The notes below the pieces were generated by a model. That model was given only the letters and a program-made list of their open reading frames with translations. It did no database searches and had not been told where the DNA came from. A stretch of DNA of 64,000 bases from Anatilimnocola floriformis. GTDB lineage: Bacteria > Planctomycetota > Planctomycetia > Pirellulales > Pirellulaceae. Position 1 is the stretch's first letter. Every line of letters begins with the position of its first letter. Shown one piece after another: positions 1-8,702 of this stretch. Made by a program: the position numbers and the translations under genes. The DNA is taken from contig NZ_JAMLFW010000001.1 of assembly GCF_024256385.1 (NCBI RefSeq), positions 4,898,001 through 4,962,000 on the forward strand. Reading direction: 5' to 3'.

Positions 1-1
1 G

Positions 2-514
2 CTCAACGAACGGTCGGATGCCAGTTCGCGCACGCTCAGCGGCACACCGCTCTACATGTCGCCCGAAGCTATTCAATCGCCCGACATGATCGATGCCCGC
101 AGCGACATCTACGCCGTAGGCGCCGTGGGGTACTTTTTGCTGACCGGCTTTACGGTATTCAGTGCTCGCACGCTGAACGAATTGTGTCAGCAACATATCG
201 ATGCAGTTCCTGAGTTGCCGTCGCAGCGACTGGGAAAATCCGTGCCGCAGGAACTCGAGCACGCGCTGCTGGCGTGCCTGGAAAAGAATCGCGCCAAACG
301 TCCGCAGACGGCGCGAGACCTCGCCAATCTGCTCGATCGAATCACGCCGCAACAACCTTGGACGCGAGAAGCAGCCGAAGGTTGGTGGAGCCGACACGAG
401 CGAAAGCAAACGGCAGGCGCGGGCAATTCACCGCTGCCGCAGTCCGGCGGTACTGTGGCGAGCGGTCTTGACCGGACGATTGTCTACGATGGCGACAATC
501 CGCCGCCCTCGTAA
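2..514 (+). CDS. Ser/Thr protein kinase, C-terminal part (gene starts before the window)
   Basis: This is the C-terminal part of a Hanks-type serine/threonine kinase; the open frame is already running at base 2 and the N-lobe lies outside the window. The start of the visible part shows the activation-loop end SGTPLYMSPE (GT..Y.SPE motif), followed by the subdomain IX pattern DARSDIYAVG and a hydrophobic helix. A short C-lobe follows (LEKNRAKRPQTARDLANLL, the usual xRP..A..L end of bacterial kinases). After the kinase fold comes a roughly 60-residue polar tail without a membrane segment. The stop is about 88 bp before the RDD gene, so the two may be co-transcribed. Confidence 0.9.
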   Translation, partial: LNERSDASSRTLSGTPLYMSPEAIQSPDMIDARSDIYAVGAVGYFLLTGFTVFSARTLNELCQQHIDAVPELPSQRLGKSVPQELEHALLACLEKNRAKRPQTARDLANLLDRITPQQPWTREAAEGWWSRHERKQTAGAGNSPLPQSGGTVASGLDRTIVYDGDNPPPS

Positions 515-601
515 TCGTTATAACCCTGCCAGCCGCGCCGCATTGGCTGCCGTGCGACCTAGAGTTGAGTGCGATTTTCGCGCTCATTTCGAGGGGCAGA
601 C

Positions 602-1300
602 ATGACCACTACACTTCAGCAACCAGTTCAGCATCGCTGCACGCGCTGCTACCGCACGCTCACCTCCGACGCTTCCGAAGCCGGCACCGAACAAGCATGC
701 GAGTTCTGCGGTCAGGCGCTGATCGTTCCCGATCTGGAATCGCAAGCCAGCGAGTACGGCGGTTACAAACCGCGTGGCCGCGAACGCTCGTTCGGCAGCG
801 AGCCGAGCGCGGCGGCTCTTGCGGGATTCATGGTCGGTCAAAACGCCCCACTCGCGCCGCATTGGAAACGCTTCGTCGGCGCACTGGTCGATGGCCTGCT
901 GATGGGCCTCGCCGTGGCTGCGGGCGTCTTGCTCGTCAGCCTGCTGATATCGCAAGGGCTGTTCAGTCAGCACGCGCTGCGCATCAAGGAATTCAACTGG
1001 GACAAACTCAACGCGCAAGCGGTGATCTACTTCCCATTGCTCATGCTCCTGCTGATTCAATGGAACATGATCGCCAGCCGCGGTCAGTCGATCGGCAAGT
1101 ATTTGCTCGGCATGAAGATCGTCGATCCGCACGGCGGCAACCCGGGCTTCATCTGCGGCGTGATCCTGCGCAACTGGGTTCGCTTCGCCTTGTCGTTCAT
1201 TCCGTTCTTCAGCTTGATCGACGTGCTGTTCATCTTTGGCGATTCGCGCCGCTGCCTGCACGACTATCTCGCCGGTACCACAGTGGTGGAAGCCGACTAG
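602..1300 (+). CDS. RDD family membrane protein with N-terminal zinc ribbon
   Basis: 232 aa. The N-terminus has two Cys pairs (C13/C16 and C33/C36), a zinc-ribbon common in planctomycete membrane proteins. The rest is an RDD domain: an Arg/Asp-bearing first helix (WKRFVGALVDGLLMG), a second helix containing IQWNMI and the loop SRGQSIGKYLLGMKIVD, and a third helix ending with RRCLHDYLAGTTVV, the typical RDD C-terminus. RDD proteins are integral membrane proteins, some linked to ion exchange; the substrate here is unknown. The ATG at 602 was chosen over an in-frame ATG at 569 because GAGGGG lies just upstream of it. Confidence 0.88.
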   Translation: MTTTLQQPVQHRCTRCYRTLTSDASEAGTEQACEFCGQALIVPDLESQASEYGGYKPRGRERSFGSEPSAAALAGFMVGQNAPLAPHWKRFVGALVDGLLMGLAVAAGVLLVSLLISQGLFSQHALRIKEFNWDKLNAQAVIYFPLLMLLLIQWNMIASRGQSIGKYLLGMKIVDPHGGNPGFICGVILRNWVRFALSFIPFFSLIDVLFIFGDSRRCLHDYLAGTTVVEAD

Positions 1301-1307
1301 TTAGTCA

Positions 1308-1766
1308 TCACTTCGCCACGTGACTCACACCGTTCGTCGAATTGCCGTCGAGCAATCGCCAGTGGGTCACATCAGTGGTGCCAACGCGCTGGACGATGGG
1401 CTCGATGTAGATCGTGCATTCTTCCGCTGGCGGGCCGGGATCGGCCTTGATGCCAGGGCCGATACGATTGGCCGTGAAGACATCCTGGGCCGGACCGAAT
1501 TTCTGTCGCACGGTGTTCTTCAGCGTTTCGATCACTTTCATCTGATACCAATGCACGCCCGTCTCGCCGCCGAGTGGGCGGATGAGCTTGGCCCGCAGTA
1601 CGACGGGCGCTCGCGCGAGTCGATCGGGATCGGTGTTCTCGATCTTCTCAACTGTTTTCTCGGCAGGCTTATCCGCCGATTCGGACTTGGGTGCCTTTTC
1701 GGCCTGGCCCCAGGCAACAGCAGGCGTAGCAACGATCAGAGCGAGCAAAAAATGGCGGCGAAGCAT
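1308..1766 (-). CDS. Secreted protein of unknown function
   Basis: 152 aa. It begins with a clear signal peptide (MLRRHFLLALIVATPAVAWGQ) followed by a Lys/Glu/Ala-rich linker and a compact domain containing VVLRAKLIRPLGGETGVHWYQMKV. I do not recognise the family. The start at 1766 is preferred to the longer frame from 1847 because the signal peptide begins there and GAGAG lies upstream. It is convergent with the RDD gene (7 bp apart) and downstream of another minus-strand exported protein. Confidence 0.7.
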   Translation of the reverse strand: MLRRHFLLALIVATPAVAWGQAEKAPKSESADKPAEKTVEKIENTDPDRLARAPVVLRAKLIRPLGGETGVHWYQMKVIETLKNTVRQKFGPAQDVFTANRIGPGIKADPGPPAEECTIYIEPIVQRVGTTDVTHWRLLDGNSTNGVSHVAK

Positions 1767-1840
1767 CGGCACATCTCTCAGTGAGGGAGAAATCTCATTC
1801 CCAGGCTGAGACGATCCGCAGGCTCGTTTGGTTTTGTCCT

Positions 1841-2551
1841 TTACCAAATCCGAGGCGATTTCACCTGCTGGGTCTTCGCTGGCGTCATGTCTTTGGCCGC
1901 CGAAACGGGCGTGATCGGGCCCGGCCGAAAGATTTCGATCGCCAGTTCAGCCCGGGCGTTGATCGCCGCCGCTTGCACCACTGGCAGATGATTTACCTGA
2001 GCCTGACTCACTTTGCCAGGCCCGGCCGGCGCCTGATAAAGACCGGCTACGACCGTTGGTTGCGGCCGCAGTCCGAATTTGGTCATCAGGTGTGTGATGA
2101 CGCGGCTCTCATCGCCCGTCAGGCCGGTGAACGTTATCCGCTGCAATTGGTGGCGTTGATCGAAATAATAGGTCAACGAGCCGGCGATGTCGGTCGGCTG
2201 TGTGCCGGAAACGAGCGCCACGCGCAGGCCCATCTCATCCCCTTCGCCGGCAACGGTGTTCACGCGCGACCAATGCGAAGTGACCCACACCGAGCTGATG
2301 TCGAGCCGCAGCGCTTCTTCGAGACTGATCGGCGGCAACTGCGGACCGGCATCGAATTGCGGGATCCCTTGCGGAGCGGCTTGGAACCAGCTGGCCATGC
2401 TCGCGTTGTTGGCAGCTGGCGCCGAACTGCCGCCGAAGAAACGTTGCCACTCCGTGCGCGCGGTCTTCGATAGACCTTCGTCGAACATGACGTAAGGAAC
2501 CACGATCGCGGCTCCCAGCACGAGCAAGAACAACGTTCCCCGATTGAACAT
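1841..2551 (-). CDS. Membrane-anchored protein of unknown function
   Basis: 236 aa. One N-terminal transmembrane segment or uncleaved signal (FNRGTLFLLVLGAAIVVPYV) is followed by an extracytoplasmic domain with LEEALRLDISSVWVTSHWSRV and a YYFDQRHQLQRITFTG strand pattern. It looks like a planctomycete-specific family that I cannot name. The frame is open upstream to 2641; I chose the Met at 2551 because the hydrophobic segment starts immediately after it. It lies in a row of three minus-strand genes. Confidence 0.7.
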   Translation of the reverse strand: MFNRGTLFLLVLGAAIVVPYVMFDEGLSKTARTEWQRFFGGSSAPAANNASMASWFQAAPQGIPQFDAGPQLPPISLEEALRLDISSVWVTSHWSRVNTVAGEGDEMGLRVALVSGTQPTDIAGSLTYYFDQRHQLQRITFTGLTGDESRVITHLMTKFGLRPQPTVVAGLYQAPAGPGKVSQAQVNHLPVVQAAAINARAELAIEIFRPGPITPVSAAKDMTPAKTQQVKSPRIW

Positions 2552-2656
2552 CGCGATGGCCCCGAGCCCCGGCAAGAGATACTGTTCGCAGCGACAATTC
2601 GCCACTTCTCTCATCGTCATCGCTGATCGATTTCTCGCCACGAGCGCCGGCCGCCG

Positions 2657-3076
2657 CTAGATGCCCTGCGATCCGTACTGCCGCACCAGGTCATCGACGG
2701 TCAAGCCAAGCAGCGCCGCCGCGTATTCTTCGTCGCTGTAATAAGCGGCCCGTTCGTTCCGCCACTCGATTCGCAGCGACTGCAGCAGTTCCTCGGCGCG
2801 CTCGGGAGGATACTTTCTCAGCAATTGTTGCCGCAGCGCGGCAAAGTCATCGCCATCGGCTCCTTCGGCAACGGTGTCCCAGCGATGGAGCAAGTGGCCG
2901 GCGTTGTGTTCCAGCACTCGCGCCCGGCAACAAGCGGCCACGGCAGGCAATTGCAGATCATGAGCCAAGGCAGCCGCGAGAAACAAGAGTCGATCGCGAA
3001 CGAGCAAACGCTGCCGCCGAGCCGCAGCGCGGGCCAGATGCAAATACATGCCGAGTAGATCGACGGGCGAAGCCAT
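2657..3076 (-). CDS. Conserved hypothetical cytoplasmic protein
   Basis: 139 aa, helical and Leu/Ala/Arg-rich, no signal peptide or membrane segment. The C-terminal half (RIEWRNERAAYYSDEEYAAA then LLGLTVDDLVRQYG) suggests a small helical domain. Family not recognised. It is divergent from the THUMP-like methyltransferase gene with 56 bp between the start codons. Coding potential is supported mainly by length, spacing and same-strand context. Confidence 0.6.
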   Translation of the reverse strand: MASPVDLLGMYLHLARAAARRQRLLVRDRLLFLAAALAHDLQLPAVAACCRARVLEHNAGHLLHRWDTVAEGADGDDFAALRQQLLRKYPPERAEELLQSLRIEWRNERAAYYSDEEYAAALLGLTVDDLVRQYGSQGI

Positions 3077-3088
3077 GCTGCGTATGAT
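3060..3088 (+). promoter_or_regulatory. Candidate promoter of the methyltransferase gene
   Basis: TCGACG at 3060-3065 and TATGAT at 3083-3088 are spaced by 17 bp and point at the ATG at 3133. The -35 element overlaps the 5' end of the divergent gene. Matches are 4/6 and 5/6 to the sigma-70 consensus. Confidence 0.35.
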
Positions 3089-3132
3089 CCCTGGAAGAAC
3101 GTTTCAAAGCAATCAGGCTCAGCACCATCCGC

Positions 3133-4341
3133 ATGGAAGATCATCACTGGCTCACCTCTGCCGCCGCCCAACCGTTGCTCGAGGAATTGCAGCAAAAACT
3201 CCGCGCCGCTGGGCAAGTCGACGTGCGATTGGCGGCCAGCTTGCGAAAATCGCATTCGGCCACGCGCACGCATCTGCTGCTGGAACAAGTCGAGCTCCGC
3301 AATCGTGCCCGCGATAAATTTGCCGATCCGAGCGCGATGTTTTTCACCCGCAAAGGACTGGAGCAATGCACCGACGAAGCGCTGGCCGGCTACAAAGCAG
3401 CCCGTTTTCCGCAGGGATCGATTGCCGATCTCTGCTGCGGCATCGGTGGCGATGCGCTCGCGCTGGCCAGGCGCGGCCCGGTTTCGGCCTGGGATGCAGA
3501 CGCCACAACGGCTCACTACGCAGAATGCAATTTGAAGTTGCGTTTGCCGGAGAACGCGCAAGTTCACGCGCAGATTGCCGCTGCAGAGGCTGTTGCGGAA
3601 GTCGCGGCCTGGCACATGGATCCCGATCGTCGAGCGACCGGCGAGCGCACGATTGAGCTCAGCGATTATGAGCCTGGGCCGGAACTGCTGCGTGAAATGT
3701 TGCAAAAAAATCCGCACGCTGCCGTAAAAATCGCGCCGGCAGCGGAAGTAAATCCGAGCGAATGGCCGCCGCATGAGCGCCAATGGCTCGGCAGCCGCGG
3801 CGAATGTCGGCAGCAAGTGCTCTGGTTCGGCGAACTCGCACAGCATGCGCATCAGCATGTCGCCACGGTTGTGGCCAGCGGCGGCGAAGTCACTTCGTTC
3901 GTCGGCGACGCGAACCTGCCGTTCCAGCCAGCAGATGCAGTTCTGCAATACATTTACGAACCCGATGCTGCGGTCCTTGCTGCACAACTAGCGGGCGCAA
4001 TGGCAGCAGAACATGACCTCGCTGCCATCACAGCCGGCGGCGGTTATTTGACTGCTGATCATCAAGTTAATCAGAAGCTGCTCACCGCATTTCGCGTTCG
4101 TGATGTTCTTCCTTACGACCTGCGCAAACTGAAAGCGTATTGTCGCGAGCATCAGCTGGGCCAACTCGAAATCAAGAAGCGGGGCGTGGAACTTCAGCCG
4201 CATTATGTTCGCCGGCAGATTCTCGCCGCTGGTGAGAATGCGGCCGTGATTTTTGTGACGCCGGTGGGCGATCAGGTGAAAGCGATTGTGGCGGAACGTG
4301 TCCTTGATCCCCTCTCTTCGGTACTCCGCGGAGAGTCGTGA
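3133..4341 (+). CDS. THUMP-like class I SAM-dependent methyltransferase
   Basis: 402 aa, predicted cytoplasmic, likely RNA-modifying. An N-terminal helical region is followed by a Rossmann methyltransferase domain with SAM motif I at about residues 98-112 (ADLCCGIGGDALALA) and an acidic motif II strand (AWDAD). It is preceded by the block FFTRKGLEQCTDEALAGYKA that characterises this family. The C-terminus (KAYCREHQLGQLEIKKRGVE then a VRRQI strand) matches the THUMP-like domain. The family is widespread in Actinobacteria and planctomycetes, but the precise substrate is unknown. The last codons fall in CTCTCTTCGGTACTCCGCGGAGAG, a hairpin-like sequence. Confidence 0.88.
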   Translation: MEDHHWLTSAAAQPLLEELQQKLRAAGQVDVRLAASLRKSHSATRTHLLLEQVELRNRARDKFADPSAMFFTRKGLEQCTDEALAGYKAARFPQGSIADLCCGIGGDALALARRGPVSAWDADATTAHYAECNLKLRLPENAQVHAQIAAAEAVAEVAAWHMDPDRRATGERTIELSDYEPGPELLREMLQKNPHAAVKIAPAAEVNPSEWPPHERQWLGSRGECRQQVLWFGELAQHAHQHVATVVASGGEVTSFVGDANLPFQPADAVLQYIYEPDAAVLAAQLAGAMAAEHDLAAITAGGGYLTADHQVNQKLLTAFRVRDVLPYDLRKLKAYCREHQLGQLEIKKRGVELQPHYVRRQILAAGENAAVIFVTPVGDQVKAIVAERVLDPLSSVLRGES

Positions 4342-4435
4342 CGATTCTGCCGTCGAATCAGCTCCTGCCGATTCTCCGCCAAACAGCCTACTGTGTGCTA
4401 TGGTTGAGCATTCGCAACTCTCGCAGGCGCCAACT

Positions 4436-5320
4436 ATGCGTTCTCTCTGGCTGATCGCTTTGATTCTGACAACCGCCGACATTTGTTCGGCGGCAAACAT
4501 CTACGTCGATAACCTCGCCGGCGATGATCGGCGGAACGGCCTTGAGGCGAAGTCGCTCGGCGTCGGCAATGGCCCGGTGCGCACGATTGCGAAAGCGCTG
4601 CGACTGGCCCAGAAGGGCGATCGGATTATTCTCGCGAACAATCCCGGCAGCCCCTATCGCGAGAGCATTGCGATTAGCGGCGGTTTTCACTCCGGCATTG
4701 CGACGTACCCCTTCGAACTGATCGGCAATGGCGCTACGCTCGACGGCTCGCTGTCGCTGGCGAACGGCGAATGGGAGTTTGTCAGCGGCCAAACGTTTCG
4801 CGTCAGGCCGCCGCGCGGTGCATATCAGCGGCTGTTCCTCAACGATCAACCTGCCGAGTTCATCGCCTCGCAAGGCGATGCCCGGGCAATGCTCAAGCCG
4901 TTGCAATGGACGCTCATTCAAGGCCAGATCTATTTTTGTTGTGAGAAGGATAAGATTCCTGCGAGCTACAACCTGTCGTGCTGCGGCCTGCGAACAGGTA
5001 TCACCATCTATCAGGTCGAAGACGTACAGATCAGCGATCTGACGGTGCGCGGCTTTGAACTCGACGGCGTGAATGCCGCTGATACGGCTTACAAAACGAA
5101 GCTGTTGGGCGTGGTCAGCCAAGACAACGGCCGGAGCGGCTTTACCGTTGGCGGCGCGTCGCGCGTGACGCTCGATCAATGTACCGGCACCGGAAACGGC
5201 AACTCGCAGCTGCGGGCTGAAGGGTATTCGCAAACGACCATTCGCGATTGCGAACTCGATTCCAAGTCGGCCCCTGCGCTGGTTCGCGACGGCGGCCGCG
5301 TGTTTCAAATCAAGCCGTAA
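4436..5320 (+). CDS. Secreted right-handed beta-helix repeat protein
   Basis: 294 aa. It has a signal peptide (MRSLWLIALILTTADICSAA) followed by IYVDN.AGDD, the N-terminal motif of secreted parallel beta-helix proteins (pectate-lyase fold). Further hallmarks are GPVRTIAKALRLAQKGDRI and the rung repeats ISDLTVRGFELDGV, KLLGVVSQDNGRSGF and VTLDQCTGTGNG. Such proteins bind or cleave polysaccharides; no catalytic residues can be assigned. The Met at 4436 begins the signal peptide; an ATG at 4400 would add 12 residues. It is convergent with the rhodanese gene, 12 bp away. Confidence 0.85.
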   Translation: MRSLWLIALILTTADICSAANIYVDNLAGDDRRNGLEAKSLGVGNGPVRTIAKALRLAQKGDRIILANNPGSPYRESIAISGGFHSGIATYPFELIGNGATLDGSLSLANGEWEFVSGQTFRVRPPRGAYQRLFLNDQPAEFIASQGDARAMLKPLQWTLIQGQIYFCCEKDKIPASYNLSCCGLRTGITIYQVEDVQISDLTVRGFELDGVNAADTAYKTKLLGVVSQDNGRSGFTVGGASRVTLDQCTGTGNGNSQLRAEGYSQTTIRDCELDSKSAPALVRDGGRVFQIKP

Positions 5321-5332
5321 CGGCGATCGAAC

Positions 5333-5692
5333 TCACTCGACCGGCAAGCCGGCTGCCTTCCAAGCTTTGTAACCACCGGCCAGCGATTGCACGTTGGTGT
5401 ATCCCATCTTCTGCAGGTTATCGACCACCAGCGCCGAGCGATAACCGCCGCCGCAATAGCAAATGACTGGCGTCGCGGTATCTGGCACCGTCGGCTCGAT
5501 CTTTAGCTCGACCACACCTTTGCTCAGATGGATCGCGCCGACCGCATGCCCGGCCGCGAACTCATCGGCTTCGCGCGTGTCGATGATCAGCACGCCCTGC
5601 TTCTGCTGCTCGTACGCATCGGTGGCGGAAATTTCTTTGATGCGCGTCTTGGCATCGGCGGTCAGTTGTTCGAAGCGCGGCGGATGGGGCAT
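5333..5692 (-). CDS. Rhodanese-like domain protein
   Basis: 119 aa, a single rhodanese domain: LIIDTREADEFAAGHAVGAIHL near the N-terminus and the active-site loop ICYCGGGYRSAL, with the catalytic Cys before GGGYR. NLQKMGYTNVQSLAGGYKAW completes the fold. It probably transfers sulfane sulfur or acts as a redox or signalling domain in the cytoplasm. The start at 5692 has a good ribosome site (AGAAAGGA) upstream. An inverted repeat lies just upstream at 5737-5835. Confidence 0.93.
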   Translation of the reverse strand: MPHPPRFEQLTADAKTRIKEISATDAYEQQKQGVLIIDTREADEFAAGHAVGAIHLSKGVVELKIEPTVPDTATPVICYCGGGYRSALVVDNLQKMGYTNVQSLAGGYKAWKAAGLPVE

Positions 5693-5736
5693 GTCAGATC
5701 CTTTCTGAGAATGGCAAAGCTTTATTGTACCGGACT

Positions 5737-5835
5737 CGGGAGGGCGAGGCTCCCGCCGAGCCGTTGAGGTTGAACGCAACGGCTGTGGGCGATCGTATTC
5801 GACCTACGCGGCTCGGCAGGAGCCTCGCCCTCCCG
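5737..5835. repeat. Inverted repeat, family A
   Basis: Two arms of 27 bp, 5737-5763 and 5809-5835, pair with one mismatch (core GGGAGGGCGAGGCTCC, continuing GCCGAGCCG). They flank a 45-bp spacer between the divergent rhodanese and PPC-protein genes. A second copy is at 23496-23581. It looks like a REP/MITE-like dispersed element. Confidence 0.85.
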
Positions 5836-5845
5836 ATGGCTAAAC

Positions 5846-5875
5846 TTGCTCCTGCGATTGCCAGGCGACTACACT
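5846..5875 (+). promoter_or_regulatory. Candidate promoter of the PPC-domain protein gene
   Basis: TTGCTC (5846-5851) and TACACT (5870-5875) with 18 bp between them, about 43 bp before the ATG at 5918. Matches to the sigma-70 consensus are moderate. Confidence 0.4.
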
Positions 5876-5917
5876 AGGGCTCTCCCTCCTGATTGTTCCT
5901 GCCTGGAGCATCGTGTC

Positions 5918-8020
5918 ATGCGATTCCTCACCGCAGCCGTGCTGCTTGCTTGTCTGGTCGTTTCTCCCCAAGCGACGAACGCGCAAACGGCCTTCCCGAT
6001 GCTGATGAGCATCAAGCCAGTCGCGGCGACTGTCGGGCAATCGTCGGAACACGTGATCGTTTCACGCTACACGATGTACGGCGCTTATCAGATTCTTGTT
6101 AGCGGCAATGGCGTAACGGGCGAAGTGTTGCCCAGCGAGATCAAGGCCGAAGACGCCGCCAAGAAGCCCGTCGAGCAACTCAAAGTCAGATTCCAAGTCG
6201 CCGCCGATGCACTCCCTGGCGTGCGTGACGTGCGCGTGGTGATGCCGACCGGCGTGAGCACCGTCGGACAACTCGTGATCGGTACCGGGCCGGTGGCGAT
6301 CGAGAACGCCGCAAACGACAGCCTCGATAAAGCGACCGCCGTGCAAGTGCCAGCAACAATCTGCGGCTGCGTCGAAAAAGCCGAGGACGTCGACTTTTAT
6401 AAGTTTCACGCCACGGCCGGGCAGGCGTTTAACTTTCATGTTCGCTGCGGTCGGCTGCAAGACAAAATTCACGATCTGCAGCTGCACTGCGATCCGATCC
6501 TCATGCTCCGCAATTCCGCCGGCGTGACGATCGCAGCAAGCGATAACTATTTCCGCGCCGATCCATTTCTGAGTCAGCGTTTTGAACAGGAGGGTGACTA
6601 CATCCTCGAAATTCGCGACGTGCGTTATCAGGGAAACCAGTACTGGGAATATGCAATCGAAATCAGTTCGCAACCGTTTATCGAATGCACTTTCCCACTC
6701 GGCATTTCGCGCGGAACCACCGACATCAGCGCCGCTGGTTTTCTGCTCGGAGACAAACCGCTGAGTGTGAACGTCGATGCAAACATTCCCGCCGGCGAGT
6801 TCTGGACGACCGCGAAGAAGGGGGACCAGCAAACACTGCCGTTCGCCGTCGAAGTGACCGATTTGCCGCTCGTCACTGAGATCTCATCCGACAACAACAA
6901 GCCGGAGCAAGGACAGTTGCTAACCGCTCCCTGCGGCTTGAATGGCCGACTCGAAACCGAAGCCGACGTCGACTATTACACGTTGGAAGCGAAAAAGGGA
7001 GAAGCGCTGTCGCTGGAGATCGTCGCCCGTCGGCGAAACTCGGCCATCGATTCGCACCTGCGAATCCTGAACGAGAAGGGAGTTCAATTGCAGCTGAGCG
7101 ACGATCTGAAAGTCGGCAAGCGCAACTATTCCGATTCGTGGATCGAAAACTGGACTGTCCCTGCCGATGGCAAATACACGATTGAGATTCGCGACGTGCA
7201 TTTGCGCGGTGGTCCTCGCTTTCCGTACTTCTTGCAGATCACACGCAGCAAGGCCTACTTCGAACTCTATCTCGATACCGACAAGACACAAATCCCGCTC
7301 GGTTCGCAGGGAGTGATTTACTGCCGTGTCGAAAGGAAGAACGGTTTCACCGGCCCGGTCGATCTCGCCATCGATGGCCTGCCGCCAAGCATCACGGCGA
7401 CCTGCGGCCGGATCCAAGCAGGCAAAGCAGTCGATGGCGTAAGTGTGCTCGCTGCCGAGCCCGACGCTCAACTCACGGTCGGCAGCGTTCGAGTCACCGG
7501 CACTGCAGTTCATGAGAAGGACGGCGAGAAGCTGGAACTCAGCGCGGTTGCTCGTCCTTATCAAGAGACCTATCAACCAGGCGGCGGGCGTGGTCATTGG
7601 CCTGTCGATGCGCACATCGTCGCGGTTACCGACTACGGCGATATCCGCCGCGTGAATGTCAGCACGCAGGAGATCCGCCTGCAGCCCGGCGGCTCGCAGA
7701 AGATCGAAGTCACAATCGACCGCAGCCCCGAGTTCACGACCAATGTGACGCTCGACATGCTCTATCGCCACCTAGCCAGCAGCTTCGGCGATTCGCTGCC
7801 ACCGGGCGTGTCGCTCGACGACAAACAAGCCAAGACGCTACTCGCCGGTAGCGATACAAAGGGCTTCGTCACGGTAAAAGCCGCCGCCGATGCACCGCCG
7901 GTCGAAAACCACGTCAGCGTGGTGATGGCTCACGTGTCACTGAATTTTGTCATGAAGACGACTTACTGCAGTCCGGCGATTCGGATTAGCGTCGAGCCGA
8001 AGAGCGACATCAAAAAGTAA
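5918..8020 (+). CDS. Secreted PPC-domain protein
   Basis: 700 aa, exported by an N-terminal signal peptide (RFLTAAVLLACLVVSPQATNAQ). Two copies of a bacterial pre-peptidase C-terminal (PPC) type beta-sandwich are visible. One contains EKAEDVDFYKFHATAGQAF and later GDYILEIRDVRYQGN; the other contains ETEADVDYYTLEAKKGEAL and GKYTIEIRDVHLRGG. Ig-like strands precede and follow them. PPC modules are usually accessory adhesion or stability domains; no protease domain is present here. The ATG at 5918 is preceded by TGGAG, and an in-frame ATG at 5846 is ignored because the signal peptide starts later. Confidence 0.88.
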   Translation: MRFLTAAVLLACLVVSPQATNAQTAFPMLMSIKPVAATVGQSSEHVIVSRYTMYGAYQILVSGNGVTGEVLPSEIKAEDAAKKPVEQLKVRFQVAADALPGVRDVRVVMPTGVSTVGQLVIGTGPVAIENAANDSLDKATAVQVPATICGCVEKAEDVDFYKFHATAGQAFNFHVRCGRLQDKIHDLQLHCDPILMLRNSAGVTIAASDNYFRADPFLSQRFEQEGDYILEIRDVRYQGNQYWEYAIEISSQPFIECTFPLGISRGTTDISAAGFLLGDKPLSVNVDANIPAGEFWTTAKKGDQQTLPFAVEVTDLPLVTEISSDNNKPEQGQLLTAPCGLNGRLETEADVDYYTLEAKKGEALSLEIVARRRNSAIDSHLRILNEKGVQLQLSDDLKVGKRNYSDSWIENWTVPADGKYTIEIRDVHLRGGPRFPYFLQITRSKAYFELYLDTDKTQIPLGSQGVIYCRVERKNGFTGPVDLAIDGLPPSITATCGRIQAGKAVDGVSVLAAEPDAQLTVGSVRVTGTAVHEKDGEKLELSAVARPYQETYQPGGGRGHWPVDAHIVAVTDYGDIRRVNVSTQEIRLQPGGSQKIEVTIDRSPEFTTNVTLDMLYRHLASSFGDSLPPGVSLDDKQAKTLLAGSDTKGFVTVKAAADAPPVENHVSVVMAHVSLNFVMKTTYCSPAIRISVEPKSDIKK

Positions 8021-8116
8021 AAGGAAGAAACGAACCAGGGAGTGCGTCGTCTTATTCATGACGGAAGCCGGGTCGGATTGCGCAGCGGCTGATCTCATTC
8101 GTAGAAAGGAGTGTGT

Positions 8117-8659
8117 ATGAAACTGCCGTTCCTGATGATTGGCTTGTGTTGCTGCCTCTTTACATCTCAGGCCTGGGGCGATGCTTTACCGGGGCCGGGA
8201 CCAGCGCCCAATGCCGCGCCGCCTGCGCAGCGAGTCCCCAATTTCGCGGGCGAAGCGAAGACAGAAAAGGTCACGCTCAACCTGACCGTGAAACATGCGG
8301 ATCTAAAGGGAGAAGGTGACGGGGTACAAGCCAAGCTCATCCTCCCCGCGAAGCTGCGCGACCTGCCGCCGCCAGCAGCAGCGCCGGGAAAGGTCGGCCA
8401 GCAGGAGAGTTCGCCTCGCTCACTCATTGCCGCCATCGCCCTGTCGCTGGCTGCGGTCAGCGTGGTCTTCGTCATTCGCGGCAAACGTTGGAGCGCGGCC
8501 AATAAAGCAGCATTGCTCGCCATCACCGTCGCTGCGGCCGGTTGCACTCTGGTCTATGCGAACGCTGGTCCGCCGCGCAATCGGGCCCCCAAGTCGCAGA
8601 TTGTGATTGAGTTTTCAGCCGACGCGACTGAAGTTATGCTCACGCTGCCTGAGAAATAA
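8117..8659 (+). CDS. Small membrane-anchored protein, tandem paralogue 1
   Basis: 180 aa. A signal peptide (KLPFLMIGLCCCLFTSQAWG) is followed by a Pro-rich stretch, a short extracytoplasmic module with KHADLKGEGDGVQAKLILPA, and a membrane helix (IAAIALSLAAVSVVFVIRGK) followed by a second hydrophobic segment. It ends with an IVIEFSADATEVMLTL strand. The start at 8117 sits 5 nt after a strong AGAAAGGAG ribosome site; an in-frame GTG at 8111 is less likely. It is clearly homologous to the next gene. Family unknown to me. Confidence 0.8.
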   Translation: MKLPFLMIGLCCCLFTSQAWGDALPGPGPAPNAAPPAQRVPNFAGEAKTEKVTLNLTVKHADLKGEGDGVQAKLILPAKLRDLPPPAAAPGKVGQQESSPRSLIAAIALSLAAVSVVFVIRGKRWSAANKAALLAITVAAAGCTLVYANAGPPRNRAPKSQIVIEFSADATEVMLTLPEK

Positions 8660-8702
8660 ATTACGGACAAATATCAAACTCCCTTATCGAAGGAACTTCC
8701 TG

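Noticed and set aside
2818-3987. Long minus-strand frame opposite the methyltransferase
   Set aside because: The plus strand has SAM motif I and the THUMP-like end; the antisense frame also crosses two genes.
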